Shown here: positions 1 to 8,395 of the stretch, in pieces
Layout: every line of letters begins with the position of its first letter
How positions within the stretch are numbered: the stretch's first letter is position 1
Assembly (NCBI RefSeq): GCF_900112045.1
Contig: NZ_FOJW01000001.1
Location: 440,734-504,733 of the forward strand
Origin: Lentibacillus halodurans
Lineage (GTDB): Bacteria > Bacillota > Bacilli > Bacillales > Amphibacillaceae
Length of the DNA: 64,000 nt
Direction: 5' to 3'
Notes under the pieces: generated by a model
Database searches by the model: none
What the model saw: the letters and a program-made list of their open reading frames with translations, nothing else
Told to the model about the DNA's origin: nothing
Program-made: the position numbers and the translations under genes

Positions 1-564
1 CGTTGAAACAATGCCATCAATAATGTATAAATTATCACTATTGTATTCACCTTGAATAAGCTGACTTCGGATGGTTTGCTTCAATAAGGTGCTTGATACG
101 AACAACCACCGTTTATTGGCACAGACACTGGCGGCTACAATTGATTCAGTCTTTCCGACCCGCGGCATCCCACGTATTCCAATTAGTTTATGACCCTCTT
201 TTTTATACAGCTCTGCCATAAAATCAACTAAAATTCCCAGTTCATCCCGGACAAACCGGAATGTTTTTCTGTCATCCCGATCACTTTGGATATAACGACC
301 ATGCCTTACTGCCAGTTTATCACGCAGTTTCGGTTTACGCATTTTTGTTATCCTTATAGTATCCATCGTTTGCATGATGGACTTTAATCTTATGATTTGT
401 TCCTCTTCCCTGGTAAGCAATAACATACCCCTTCTCGAAGCCGCTACACCGTTAATCGAAATGATATTAATGGAGAGCATTCCCAATAATGAGGAAATAT
501 CACCTAATAAACCAGGGCGATTATGTTGTATTTCATATTCAAGGTACCATTCTGTTTTCTCCAT
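1..564 (-). CDS. ymfK: YmfK-like DUF3388 protein, 3' end cut by window edge
   Basis: An open frame starts at an ATG at 562-564 and runs without a stop to base 1, giving 188 codons of an incomplete gene. The start has a good ribosome site (AAGGGG, 6 bases upstream). The translation begins MEKTEWYLEYEIQ and has an ACT-like N-terminal part (NRPGLLGDISSLLG), then a P-loop-like stretch (IGIRGMPRVGKTES) near residue 130. This fits the YmfK/DUF3388 family, which lies next to ymfJ in Bacillus. The function is unknown. The ACT-like start and nucleotide-binding-like loop suggest ligand-dependent regulation, but this is inference. It is separated from ymfJ by a terminator and a structured spacer, so it probably has its own promoter. 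Confidence 0.85.
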   Translation of the reverse strand, partial: MEKTEWYLEYEIQHNRPGLLGDISSLLGMLSINIISINGVAASRRGMLLLTREEEQIIRLKSIMQTMDTIRITKMRKPKLRDKLAVRHGRYIQSDRDDRKTFRFVRDELGILVDFMAELYKKEGHKLIGIRGMPRVGKTESIVAASVCANKRWLFVSSTLLKQTIRSQLIQGEYNSDNLYIIDGIVST

Positions 565-853
565 CGTAAACCCCTTTTACATGCATGCTAAATTCAAACT
601 GTTTATCCCGGCTCAACAGGCAGTAAGTTCCCTCGATTCAAATGCAGAAATCATAAAAATATAAGGGAACAACTTCCTGTACAGGGCCCGATAAGTTCTA
701 CTAACATTCAGCGGGGAAAACACCCACTGAATGAAGTTTCACTTTATATTACTATAATAAAGTATTTTAGGTATGAAGAAAAGTAGATATTGCAATAACC
801 AGTAAAAAATAAGGAAGCTGCATTGGAATACAGCTTCCTTATTAATCGTCCAT
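565..853 (-). other. Structured spacer between ymfJ and ymfK
   Basis: This 289-base spacer has no supported gene. It holds the ymfJ terminator (803-840) and a second long hairpin with arms 705-715 (CATTCAGCGGG) and 723-733 (CCCACTGAATG), one mismatch in 11 pairs. Downstream of that on the minus strand are short complementary pieces (GAACTTATC, CCTGTACAGG, GGAAGTTGTTCC). This is more folding potential than a plain promoter region needs. It could be the leader of ymfK or a dispersed repeat; the sequence alone does not decide. Confidence 0.5.
803..840 (-). terminator. Terminator after ymfJ
   Basis: A perfect 10-bp stem (AAGGAAGCTG at 811-820, CAGCTTCCTT at 831-840) has a 10-base loop and is followed on the minus strand by ATTTTTTA. 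It lies 13 bases beyond the ymfJ stop and ends the transcript that comes through ymfF-ymfH-ymfI-ymfJ. Confidence 0.85.
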
Positions 854-1111
854 TTATGCATTTCCCTGATTTTGTACGAGTTTAACCATTGCACTGGCCA
901 ATGCATGTCTTTCATCCTCGGATGCAGCACTCCAAATCTCTTGCAAAACTGCCTCTTCGCTGTTTTTAGCACTTGAATTGTTTGCCAGATAGTCTCCAAC
1001 CTCATAGGCCATACTTGATATGGTTTCCTGCCCCATTCCCTGAGACTGAGCCTGTTCAAGTCTGTCGGCCAAAAATGCCTTCCATGTGTCAAAGTTATCA
1101 AGAACGGACAT
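854..1111 (-). CDS. ymfJ: YmfJ-like DUF3243 small protein
   Basis: This 85-residue acidic, alpha-helical protein has the composition and length of the YmfJ/DUF3243 family (MSVLDNFDTWKAFLADRLEQ at the start, an EVGDYLANNSS core). The start ATG is preceded by GGGAGG at 7 bases. No catalytic motif, signal peptide or membrane segment is visible. The gene follows ymfI in the usual Bacillus order and ends at a terminator, so it is the last gene of the ymfF-ymfH-ymfI-ymfJ unit. Its molecular role is unknown. Confidence 0.9.
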   Translation of the reverse strand: MSVLDNFDTWKAFLADRLEQAQSQGMGQETISSMAYEVGDYLANNSSAKNSEEAVLQEIWSAASEDERHALASAMVKLVQNQGNA

Positions 1112-1188
1112 ATAAATCTGCCTCCCTCAATTTTTTTACATGGTTAGTATTTGATTTATGAGCCCGTTTATGCATAGGATTTTTCTTT

Positions 1189-1911
1189 TCAGGATCTCCA
1201 GCCGCCGCTGACATGAATGATTTCTCCATGAATATAATCAGACTGCTTACTCATCAAGAAACTGACAGTGTGGGCAACATCCTTTGATGTTCCGGCTCGG
1301 TTTGCCGGAATATCATGAATAATCTGTGCTTTTTCTTCAGACAGTAAATGCTGATTCATTTTTGTATCAATAAAACCGGGGCTGACTGCATTCACTGCTA
1401 TACCAGAAGGGGCAGCTTCCTTGGCCAGTGCTTTGACGAAACTGTTTTGTGCTCCTTTAACGGATGAATAAACCACTTCATGTCCGGCACCAACTTCTCC
1501 CCACACGGACGTAATCAAAATAATTCTCCCTTGTTTACGCCTAATCATTGAAGGGAGCAGGTGTTTTGTAATCGTCCAAGGTGCCTTTACATGAAGTGTG
1601 AGCATCAAGTCCATAGCACCTTCGTCCGTATCCTGAAACAATCCGTAATGTGCTTTGCCACCAGCGAAAATAACAGCATCAACTGGAAAAACAAGCTGCC
1701 TTATAAGGTGGTTTATGCCTTCAGTTTCACTTAAATCAGCTTGGATTTCCATTAGGATGGATTCCTTATCCAAACCGGCTCTGTGGGCTGTTATGGCCTG
1801 TTTATTTTGATAATAATGCAAAATCAGCCTATAGCCTTCTCCAGCGAGCTGTTTAGCAATCGCTGTACCGATATCACCGCTTGCACCAATAATCAATACA
1901 TTTCTCCCCAT
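1189..1911 (-). CDS. ymfI: EF-P 5-aminopentanone reductase (SDR family, YmfI)
   Basis: A 240-residue short-chain dehydrogenase/reductase. The NAD(P)-binding glycine motif GASGDIG is at residues 9-15. The catalytic residues are Ser135, Tyr148 and Lys152 (TSVWGEV and VVYSSVKG), and the C-terminal part shows PGFIDT. In Bacillus subtilis, YmfI reduces the 5-aminopentanone group on Lys32 of elongation factor P to 5-aminopentanol, which supports swarming motility. This assignment rests on family membership plus position between ymfH and ymfJ. SDR substrates cannot be read from sequence, so the exact substrate is inferred. The gene starts 9 bases after ymfH, consistent with co-transcription. Confidence 0.85.
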   Translation of the reverse strand: MGRNVLIIGASGDIGTAIAKQLAGEGYRLILHYYQNKQAITAHRAGLDKESILMEIQADLSETEGINHLIRQLVFPVDAVIFAGGKAHYGLFQDTDEGAMDLMLTLHVKAPWTITKHLLPSMIRRKQGRIILITSVWGEVGAGHEVVYSSVKGAQNSFVKALAKEAAPSGIAVNAVSPGFIDTKMNQHLLSEEKAQIIHDIPANRAGTSKDVAHTVSFLMSKQSDYIHGEIIHVSGGWRS

Positions 1912-1920
1912 TAAAATCCC

Positions 1921-3204
1921 CTATTCATTCATGATTTTGCAAACTGCTATACGCTTATCGTCAATCCAGTTTTGTACAAATGTGTTAAAGTCCTCAACCG
2001 TCAAAGACTGAATAACAGGAATAATCGTAAACAAATCAACACCTACTGTATCATAATGAATATATTTGTTTGCGATAAATTCCAATGAATTCATTGCCCG
2101 CAATAACAGCCCGATTTTCTTTTTCTTCATGCGATCGACTTCTTCAGCATTGAATTCAGCCTGGTTAGTCGATTGAAGCAACTCCCGGACTTGATCGGCA
2201 AAACGATCCGGATCACTTGTATTGCCGCCGATAAATGTAAAACCAACATTTTTCTCCAAATTCGTTTCAAAATAAAAACTTGCATCAATTAGCTGCTGAT
2301 CATATAACTGCCGGTAAAACGGTCCACCTTTGGAAAAATAAAAATCAACAACCATACTTTGCAGCAAATCTTTCTTCAAAAAAACATCACCGGTAAGTTC
2401 AGCAGAAGATTCTTTAATACCAACTGTACATTTCGGAATCGATACAGGCATGGTTAATTTACGCTCTCTTTCAGCAACCGAAGTGGGTTCATCAGGATAT
2501 GTCCGTTTAACATCTTCCATGCTGGCAAAATCTTTGGATGCCTGGTTGTGTTTGATCAAATCCGCCATCTGCTGTACGTTAAAGTTGCCGGCAATAAATA
2601 GTGTCATATTTTCCGGGTGGTAAAAGGTATTATAACACGTATACAAGTCATCCTTTGTAATCGTATGAATGGAATCAACCGTACCCGCAATATCAATTTT
2701 TACCGGGTGCTGATGGAACATGGCCTTCAGTGTTCCCATGAACGTTTGCCAGTCCGGCTGATCATTGTACATCTCGATTTCCTGAGCGATAATACCCTTT
2801 TCTTTCTCAACTGATTCCTCTGAAAAATATGGATCCTGAACAAAATCAAGCAATGTCTTGACGTTTTTTTCAATATGATTGGTAGCTGCGAACAAGTATG
2901 CTGTTTTAGTAAAAGAGGTATACGCATTAGCCGATGCCCCTTGTTTGCCAAAGTCAGCAAACACATCGCGATCCGCTTTTTCAAACATTTTATGCTCCAG
3001 AAAATGGGCGACGCCTTCTGGAACCGTGATCCGCTCTCTTCCATTGATGGGCACAAATGTCTGGTCAATCGAACCATAATTCGTGGAGAAAATGCCATAC
3101 GTTTTGGCCATTTCAGGTTTAGGCAGCAGAAAAACAGTCAGGCCATTTGGCAGCTTTTCCTTATAGATAACTTCTTCAATATGGTCATAGGTCAGTTTAT
3201 TCAT
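1921..3204 (-). CDS. ymfH: M16 family zinc metallopeptidase (YmfH)
   Basis: This 427-residue protein belongs to the pitrilysin/insulinase M16 family. It has the inverted zinc motif HFLEH at residues 67-71 (VAHFLEHKMFE) and the downstream M16 feature (ASANAYTSFTKTAYLF), so it is the catalytic member of the YmfF-YmfH pair. No signal peptide is visible and the enzyme is probably cytoplasmic. Its start overlaps the end of ymfF by 8 bases, which suggests translational coupling and a heterodimer in which YmfF supplies the non-catalytic half. Related pairs process peptides, for example AlbE/AlbF; the native substrate here is unknown. Confidence 0.9.
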   Translation of the reverse strand: MNKLTYDHIEEVIYKEKLPNGLTVFLLPKPEMAKTYGIFSTNYGSIDQTFVPINGRERITVPEGVAHFLEHKMFEKADRDVFADFGKQGASANAYTSFTKTAYLFAATNHIEKNVKTLLDFVQDPYFSEESVEKEKGIIAQEIEMYNDQPDWQTFMGTLKAMFHQHPVKIDIAGTVDSIHTITKDDLYTCYNTFYHPENMTLFIAGNFNVQQMADLIKHNQASKDFASMEDVKRTYPDEPTSVAERERKLTMPVSIPKCTVGIKESSAELTGDVFLKKDLLQSMVVDFYFSKGGPFYRQLYDQQLIDASFYFETNLEKNVGFTFIGGNTSDPDRFADQVRELLQSTNQAEFNAEEVDRMKKKKIGLLLRAMNSLEFIANKYIHYDTVGVDLFTIIPVIQSLTVEDFNTFVQNWIDDKRIAVCKIMNE

Positions 3205-4486
3205 CGGTATCGGTCCCCTCGTTGGTCAGTAAATAAATCGTATCCAAATATAATTTATTGGCGACTTGTATCACGTCATCTTTGCTGACGTTTTGAATGC
3301 CCTCAATCAAAGTCTCCGGCGACCGCTCTGTATCGGCCACAACCTGCTGGTACAAGAGTTCAATCATCCCTTTTGAATTGTCCATCGTTTCAAGCAGCTG
3401 ATTGATGATCAATTCTTTCGTATTGGCCATCTCTTCTTCTGTAAAATCACCGTTTTTCATGACATCCATTTGCTGTTCAATGATGTCCCTTGCCTGCTGA
3501 TAATCCTTAGGAGCAATTCCGCTGAAAACAAACAATAATCCTTTATGACTTTCAAATCTTGATGCAGCATAATAAGCAAGACTATTCTTTTCCCGGACAT
3601 TAATAAATAATTTGGAACTTGGGAACCCGCCAAACAACCCATTAAAGACATGCAGGGCAAAATAGTCATCATCCCCGAACGCTATGTTCGTCCGGTAGCC
3701 AAAGTGCAATTTTGCCTGCTGAATGTTCTGCTTTTCAATAATAACTTGCGGATGGTCTTGCTTTTTCATCGATTCCGTTATTACGGCCACTGAGTTTTGC
3801 TCCTCATCACGCATGAATGCAGATTTTATTTTCGTTTCCATTGCGTTAACATCCACATCACCTGATACATAGACGTCCAGCTGGTCTTCACGTAACATCG
3901 ATCGATAATACGCATACAGGCTTTCAGGTGTAATGGCTTCAAGATCTTCTTCATACCCCTGTACATGCAATCTATACCGTTCATCACTGCACATCTCATC
4001 AAGCAGGCGCATATTGGCGAAACGCATTTTGTCGTCGGTAACAGCGTTTATTTTTTGTTTTAGCGTATCTTTTTCCCTGGCTACAACTGACGGGATAAAT
4101 GCATTATTTTCACTGAGTGGATTATAAACAACTTCTTTAAGCAACTCGATCGTTTCATCCATGATGGCAGATTCATCCGAAATAAATTTTTGGTTGGCTG
4201 TTTCAAGACGAACGGTCATCATATGGTAATCACCTTTTTTGGAGCTGTCCATTGTTAAAACAGCTCCGTACAAACTATCCAATTTCATTTGAAGGGCACT
4301 TCGATCCGGAAAAGATTGTGTTCCCTGCTGAAGAACCTGTTGCAGTAATGCACGCTGTGTGATCGTTTCACGTGATAAAGGTGCTTTAAACTTAGCCGTA
4401 ATGGAAATCGTTTTAAACTTTTTGGTTGGTACAGTATGCAAATAAAATCCATTTGCTTCCATTATGTTCTCATTAGTCCCTATCAT
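3197..4486 (-). CDS. ymfF: M16 family peptidase-like protein, inactive half (YmfF)
   Basis: A 429-residue M16-type protein that lacks the HxxEH zinc motif in its N-terminal domain but keeps the M16 C-terminal features (FGGFPSSKLFINVREKNSLAYY). It is therefore the expected non-catalytic partner of YmfH, as in other two-subunit M16 peptidases. The start at 4486 has GGAGGATT upstream. It is the first gene of the ymfF-ymfH-ymfI-ymfJ group and is separated from the nucleoside transporter genes by a terminator, so a promoter must lie in 4487-4640. I could not identify that promoter with confidence. Confidence 0.9.
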   Translation of the reverse strand: MIGTNENIMEANGFYLHTVPTKKFKTISITAKFKAPLSRETITQRALLQQVLQQGTQSFPDRSALQMKLDSLYGAVLTMDSSKKGDYHMMTVRLETANQKFISDESAIMDETIELLKEVVYNPLSENNAFIPSVVAREKDTLKQKINAVTDDKMRFANMRLLDEMCSDERYRLHVQGYEEDLEAITPESLYAYYRSMLREDQLDVYVSGDVDVNAMETKIKSAFMRDEEQNSVAVITESMKKQDHPQVIIEKQNIQQAKLHFGYRTNIAFGDDDYFALHVFNGLFGGFPSSKLFINVREKNSLAYYAASRFESHKGLLFVFSGIAPKDYQQARDIIEQQMDVMKNGDFTEEEMANTKELIINQLLETMDNSKGMIELLYQQVVADTERSPETLIEGIQNVSKDDVIQVANKLYLDTIYLLTNEGTDTDE

Positions 4487-4641
4487 TCAGAAATCCTCCT
4501 TTATGTATAAAGTGAGCCCTCCATTAGTGGCGAATAACTTTTTCCTGCTGATTGCCGGATGAACCTATCGAACAGTTACATGCACGATATATTTTTGTCA
4601 TATACAGTACTTAGTGTGGCTCATATATCCATAATTATAGC

Positions 4642-4677
4642 AAAAACCTGAGTTGCTTATCGTCCAAACAACTCAGG
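4642..4677 (-). terminator. Terminator after nupQ
   Basis: Nine-bp perfect stem (CCTGAGTTG at 4647-4655, CAACTCAGG at 4669-4677), followed on the minus strand by five T residues. It closes the transporter operon and separates it from ymfF. Confidence 0.9.
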
Positions 4678-4694
4678 CTTATAAAATGAAAACA

Positions 4695-5654
4695 CTATCT
4701 TGTCCCTTTAATATAAGGCTCACCATTAGCTCTTGGTGCTTCAGCACGCCCAATAAATCCTGCCAATGCCAGAATCGTTAATACGTATGGAGCAATCAGC
4801 AGGAATACTTGCGGTACATCTTCAAGTACTGGTACACCTCCACTAATGACACTCAAACTTTGGGCAAAACCAAAGAATAATGCAGCTCCCATTGCCCCTA
4901 ACGGATGCCATTTTCCAAAAATGACGGCGGCCAAGGACATAAAACCTTGTCCGACGATCGTTGCGTGGGAGAAGTTTAATGCAATCGTCAAGGCAAATAC
5001 CGATCCGCCCAGACCACCAAGGGCACCAGATAAAATAACAGCAACATAGCGCATTTTATAAACATTTATGCCATTTGTATCGGCTGCCATTGGATGCTCC
5101 CCGACAGAACGGAGACGCAAACCAAACGGTGTTTTATATAGCACGTACCATGCAACAAAAGCCAGCACGATAGCTAAATAAGATGTTAAGTAAATACCCT
5201 GGAAAAAGATCTCGCCAATAATGGGTATATCTCCAAGCAACGAGAAGTCACGGGTAAAGAATTGCTGCGATACCATATCGGTTTGACCTCTGTCATACCA
5301 TTGCTTTGTCAGAAACACACCTAAACCTAAAGCTAAAAAGTTAATAGCCACACCGCTGACGACCTGATCAGCACGAAATGAAACAGCAGCCACTGCATGA
5401 ATGAGTGAAAAAATGGCTGATACAATCGCGGCGGCTATAATTGATACCCATGGTGTCCAGCTTCCAAATACATCAGCAAATGTCAGGTTAAAGACAATGC
5501 CAACAAATGCACCCATGACCATCAGACCTTCCAGCCCGATATTGATGACGCCGGATCGTTCACTGAATACTCCGCCCAATGCTGTAAATATTAAGGGTGC
5601 CGAAAAGAAAAGTGCCGGTGGAATAATCGACTGTAATAGATCAACAAATCCCAT
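4695..5654 (-). CDS. nupQ: Nucleoside ABC transporter permease (NupQ-like)
   Basis: A 319-residue hydrophobic protein with about eight to nine membrane segments. It has the branched-chain-type permease signature (FSERSGVINIGLEGLMVMGA near the N terminus, GALGGLGGSVFAL in the middle). It is the second permease of a BMP-type nucleoside importer, with NupP, NupO and the lipoprotein NupN. Its ATG directly follows the nupP stop (TAA then ATG) and the ribosome site lies inside the end of nupP. The nup name follows the Bacillus subtilis guanosine transporter; specificity for guanosine or other nucleosides is inferred. Confidence 0.85.
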   Translation of the reverse strand: MGFVDLLQSIIPPALFFSAPLIFTALGGVFSERSGVINIGLEGLMVMGAFVGIVFNLTFADVFGSWTPWVSIIAAAIVSAIFSLIHAVAAVSFRADQVVSGVAINFLALGLGVFLTKQWYDRGQTDMVSQQFFTRDFSLLGDIPIIGEIFFQGIYLTSYLAIVLAFVAWYVLYKTPFGLRLRSVGEHPMAADTNGINVYKMRYVAVILSGALGGLGGSVFALTIALNFSHATIVGQGFMSLAAVIFGKWHPLGAMGAALFFGFAQSLSVISGGVPVLEDVPQVFLLIAPYVLTILALAGFIGRAEAPRANGEPYIKGTR

Positions 5655-6701
5655 TTATTTCTCCTCCTTTTTAAAGCGAAGTATGACCCAGCGAATTATA
5701 TAACTTGAGGCAACAAAGAAAATAATCAGTGCGATAATAACATCAACTAGTTCAGTAGGCACACCTGCTTCAGTCGGCATATTTAAAGCTCCTACTTTGA
5801 GTGCTCCAAACAGAAAAGCGGCAAGAACGACACCAATAGCCGTATTGGCGCCCAACAATGCTACAGCTATGCCATCAAAACCAAGATTATTGAATCCTGA
5901 TTGAACGGACATATAGCCAAATGTCCCTAATCCCTCCATGGCACCTGCCAGGCCTGCAAATGCTCCAGCAATGACCATGGATAATATAATATTTCGTTTT
6001 ACGCTCATCCCTGCATATTTCGAAGCGTACTCATTAAAACCAACTGACTTGAGTTCATATCCCAATGACGTCCGTTCAATGATAAACCACATGATAACAG
6101 CTGCAAATAAAGCAATAAAAATGCCATAGTGCATGCGAGAAAAATATGTCATATTCTGAAACCATTCCGAAGCCAGTGAAGCCGTTGCTGCCACGTCAGG
6201 TGTTTTATCTTCATTGTCGGAAAGGACACTGCGGACAACCGCATTAGCAGAATATAAGGCTGTGTAATTCAACATAATTGTGATAATAACTTCGTGTACG
6301 CCACGGCTTGCTTTCAAAAGACCAGGAATGAATCCCCAAAAAGCTCCGGCCAATGCTGCAACGATGATCGCCAGAGGCAAATGAATATACATTGGTGCTT
6401 CAACCGCAGTACCGATCCATACCGCAGCAAGCCAGCCAACAATAACCTGACCTTCCGCGCCGATGTTAAGCAAACCGGATCTGAAGGCAAACGCGACAGC
6501 CAAACCGGTCAGAACATACGGTGTTACTTGCCTGATTGTCTCCCCAAAATAGTAAACATCACCAAGGGCACCATTCCATAACGCTATGTATCCTGTAATC
6601 GGATTATAGCCGAAACCGAGCATGATAAAGGCACCGGCCAGCAAACCAGTTACAACAGATATAAGAGGCACAAGTATATTAAAAAGCCGATTCGTGTTCA
6701 C
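5655..6701 (-). CDS. nupP: Nucleoside ABC transporter permease (NupP-like)
   Basis: A 348-residue integral membrane protein with the conserved RSGLLNIGAEGQVIVGW motif of the permeases that partner BMP-type binding proteins, and a second conserved stretch (AGAFAGLAGAMEGLG). It pairs with NupQ to form the membrane channel. Its start overlaps the end of nupO by 4 bases (ATGA), a usual sign of one operon. It is longer than NupQ by an N-terminal helix and an extracytoplasmic loop of roughly 50 residues. Confidence 0.85.
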   Translation of the reverse strand: MNTNRLFNILVPLISVVTGLLAGAFIMLGFGYNPITGYIALWNGALGDVYYFGETIRQVTPYVLTGLAVAFAFRSGLLNIGAEGQVIVGWLAAVWIGTAVEAPMYIHLPLAIIVAALAGAFWGFIPGLLKASRGVHEVIITIMLNYTALYSANAVVRSVLSDNEDKTPDVAATASLASEWFQNMTYFSRMHYGIFIALFAAVIMWFIIERTSLGYELKSVGFNEYASKYAGMSVKRNIILSMVIAGAFAGLAGAMEGLGTFGYMSVQSGFNNLGFDGIAVALLGANTAIGVVLAAFLFGALKVGALNMPTEAGVPTELVDVIIALIIFFVASSYIIRWVILRFKKEEK

Positions 6702-8227
6702 TGCTGATCACCTGCCTTTTCCTTCGTACTTCCTGCCATTAATAAACCTAATTCATTTTCATCCGTTTCCTCCGGTTTCACTTCGGCGACATTTTTTCCG
6801 TCAAACATGACAGCAATCCTGTCACTCAAATCCAATATTTCATCTAGCTCAAATGAGATTAATAGAACAGCTTTGCCTTTGTCCCGTTCTTCTATTAAAC
6901 GATGGTGGATAAATTCAATAGCGCCAACATCCAATCCTCTTGTCGGCTGGGCTGCTATTAACAGATCCGGAGACCGGTCAATTTCCCTGCCGATAATTGC
7001 CTTTTGCTGGTTTCCGCCCGATAAAGCCCGTGCTTTCGTATAGACACTAGGCGTCCGCACATCATATTCATCAATTAACCCTTCAGCTTTTTGATAGATT
7101 TCCTTATAATTGAGTGTCTTATATTTAGAGTATGGTTTCTGATAGTACGTCTGCAGCACCATATTTTCTCCAATTGTAAAATCCAGGACAAGCCCGTATT
7201 TGTGACGGTCCTGCGGTATATGCCCAACCCCGCTTTCTGTAACTTTTCGCGGCGATAAATTTGTAATATCCTTATGATTAAATTGGATCGTTCCAGATTC
7301 AGACTTTTGCAGGCCGGTAATGGCTTCCACCAGTTCTGATTGTCCATTGCCATCCACACCTGCAACCCCGACAATTTCCCCGGCACGCACTTCCAAATCC
7401 ATGCCTTTGACCATGTCGACTTTTCGTTTATCTCTTACCTTTAAATTTTGGATTTTTAGCACGGTTTCCTTTGGTTCAGCAGGTGTCTTGTCAGTCTTAA
7501 AGCTGACATTCCTGCCGACCATCAGTGATGCAAGCTCGGTTACGTTTGTATCAGCCACGTTTAATGTGTCAATCCCTTTACCTTTCCGGATGACCGTGCA
7601 CCGTTCACTGATCTCCATGATTTCTTTCAATTTATGGGTGATTAAAATAATTGACTTGCCTTCTGCAGTCAGCGAATGCATGATCTCCATCAATTCGGTT
7701 ATTTCCTGTGGTGTCAATACGGCAGTCGGTTCGTCAAAAATTAACACCTCTGCACCACGGTATAGTGTTTTGAGAATTTCGACACGCTGCTGCATGCCTA
7801 CTGATATATCACTGATCTTGGCCTTCGCATCAACACGCAGGCCATACCTGTCAGATAGTTCCTGAACCTTTTTTTCAGCTTCTTTTAAATTGATTTTACC
7901 GAATTTTGTCGGTTCACTGCCCAAAATAATATTTTGTGTGACGGTAAACGGTTCCACTAACATAAAGTGCTGGTGAACCATCCCTATCCCTAAATCATTT
8001 GCAACATTCGGGTCTGTAATTTTCACTGGTTCCTCATTGACACGAATTTCTCCCTTTTCCGGCTGATACAGCCCGAACAGCACATTCATCAATGTTGATT
8101 TTCCGGCGCCGTTCTCACCTAATAAAGCGTGAATTTCGCCTTTTTTTACTTGAAGCGTTATATTATCGTTGGCGACAATACCAGGGAACTCCTTGCGTAT
8201 GTTTAACATTTCGACAACATAATCCAC
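6698..8227 (-). CDS. nupO: Nucleoside ABC transporter ATP-binding protein, two nucleotide-binding domains (NupO-like)
   Basis: A 509-residue protein with two ABC domains in tandem, as in sugar and nucleoside importers. The first domain has Walker A GENGAGKS at residues 37-44, signature ISVGMQQR and Walker B LIFDEPTAVL. The second has a degenerate P-loop region (GVAGVDGNGQSE) and signature LSGGNQQK. This is the normal asymmetric arrangement for the family. It energises uptake by NupP/NupQ. About 170 bases separate it from nupN, and a terminator lies in that gap just after nupN, so nupO may be expressed at a lower level than the binding protein. Confidence 0.9.
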   Translation of the reverse strand: MDYVVEMLNIRKEFPGIVANDNITLQVKKGEIHALLGENGAGKSTLMNVLFGLYQPEKGEIRVNEEPVKITDPNVANDLGIGMVHQHFMLVEPFTVTQNIILGSEPTKFGKINLKEAEKKVQELSDRYGLRVDAKAKISDISVGMQQRVEILKTLYRGAEVLIFDEPTAVLTPQEITELMEIMHSLTAEGKSIILITHKLKEIMEISERCTVIRKGKGIDTLNVADTNVTELASLMVGRNVSFKTDKTPAEPKETVLKIQNLKVRDKRKVDMVKGMDLEVRAGEIVGVAGVDGNGQSELVEAITGLQKSESGTIQFNHKDITNLSPRKVTESGVGHIPQDRHKYGLVLDFTIGENMVLQTYYQKPYSKYKTLNYKEIYQKAEGLIDEYDVRTPSVYTKARALSGGNQQKAIIGREIDRSPDLLIAAQPTRGLDVGAIEFIHHRLIEERDKGKAVLLISFELDEILDLSDRIAVMFDGKNVAEVKPEETDENELGLLMAGSTKEKAGDQQ

Positions 8228-8355
8228 GTTCGATCACTCCTTTGACTCTAGATAGTTGACTCCTGGATTGCTGACTTAAAAAACTCCCAAATGAAAAGGG
8301 GCGGAAAGATAGCTTTTCATTTGAAAATTTTTAAATATTTGAGCGTAAATTCAGA

Positions 8356-8388
8356 AGAAAAAGACTGGCCTTTTACCAGCCTTTTCCT
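8356..8388 (-). terminator. Terminator or attenuator between nupN and nupO
   Basis: Ten-bp stem with one mismatch (AAAAGACTGG at 8359-8368, CCAGCCTTTT at 8376-8385), followed on the minus strand by a T-rich tract (TTTTTCTTC overlapping the stem end). It lies 10 bases after the nupN stop. Because nupOPQ follow on the same strand, partial read-through would give more lipoprotein than membrane components, a common setup for ABC importers. Confidence 0.8.
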
Positions 8389-8395
8389 ATAAGTT

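Noticed and set aside
2617-3288. Plus-strand open frames opposite ymfH
   Set aside because: They lie antisense to a clear M16 peptidase and have no ribosome sites or family features.
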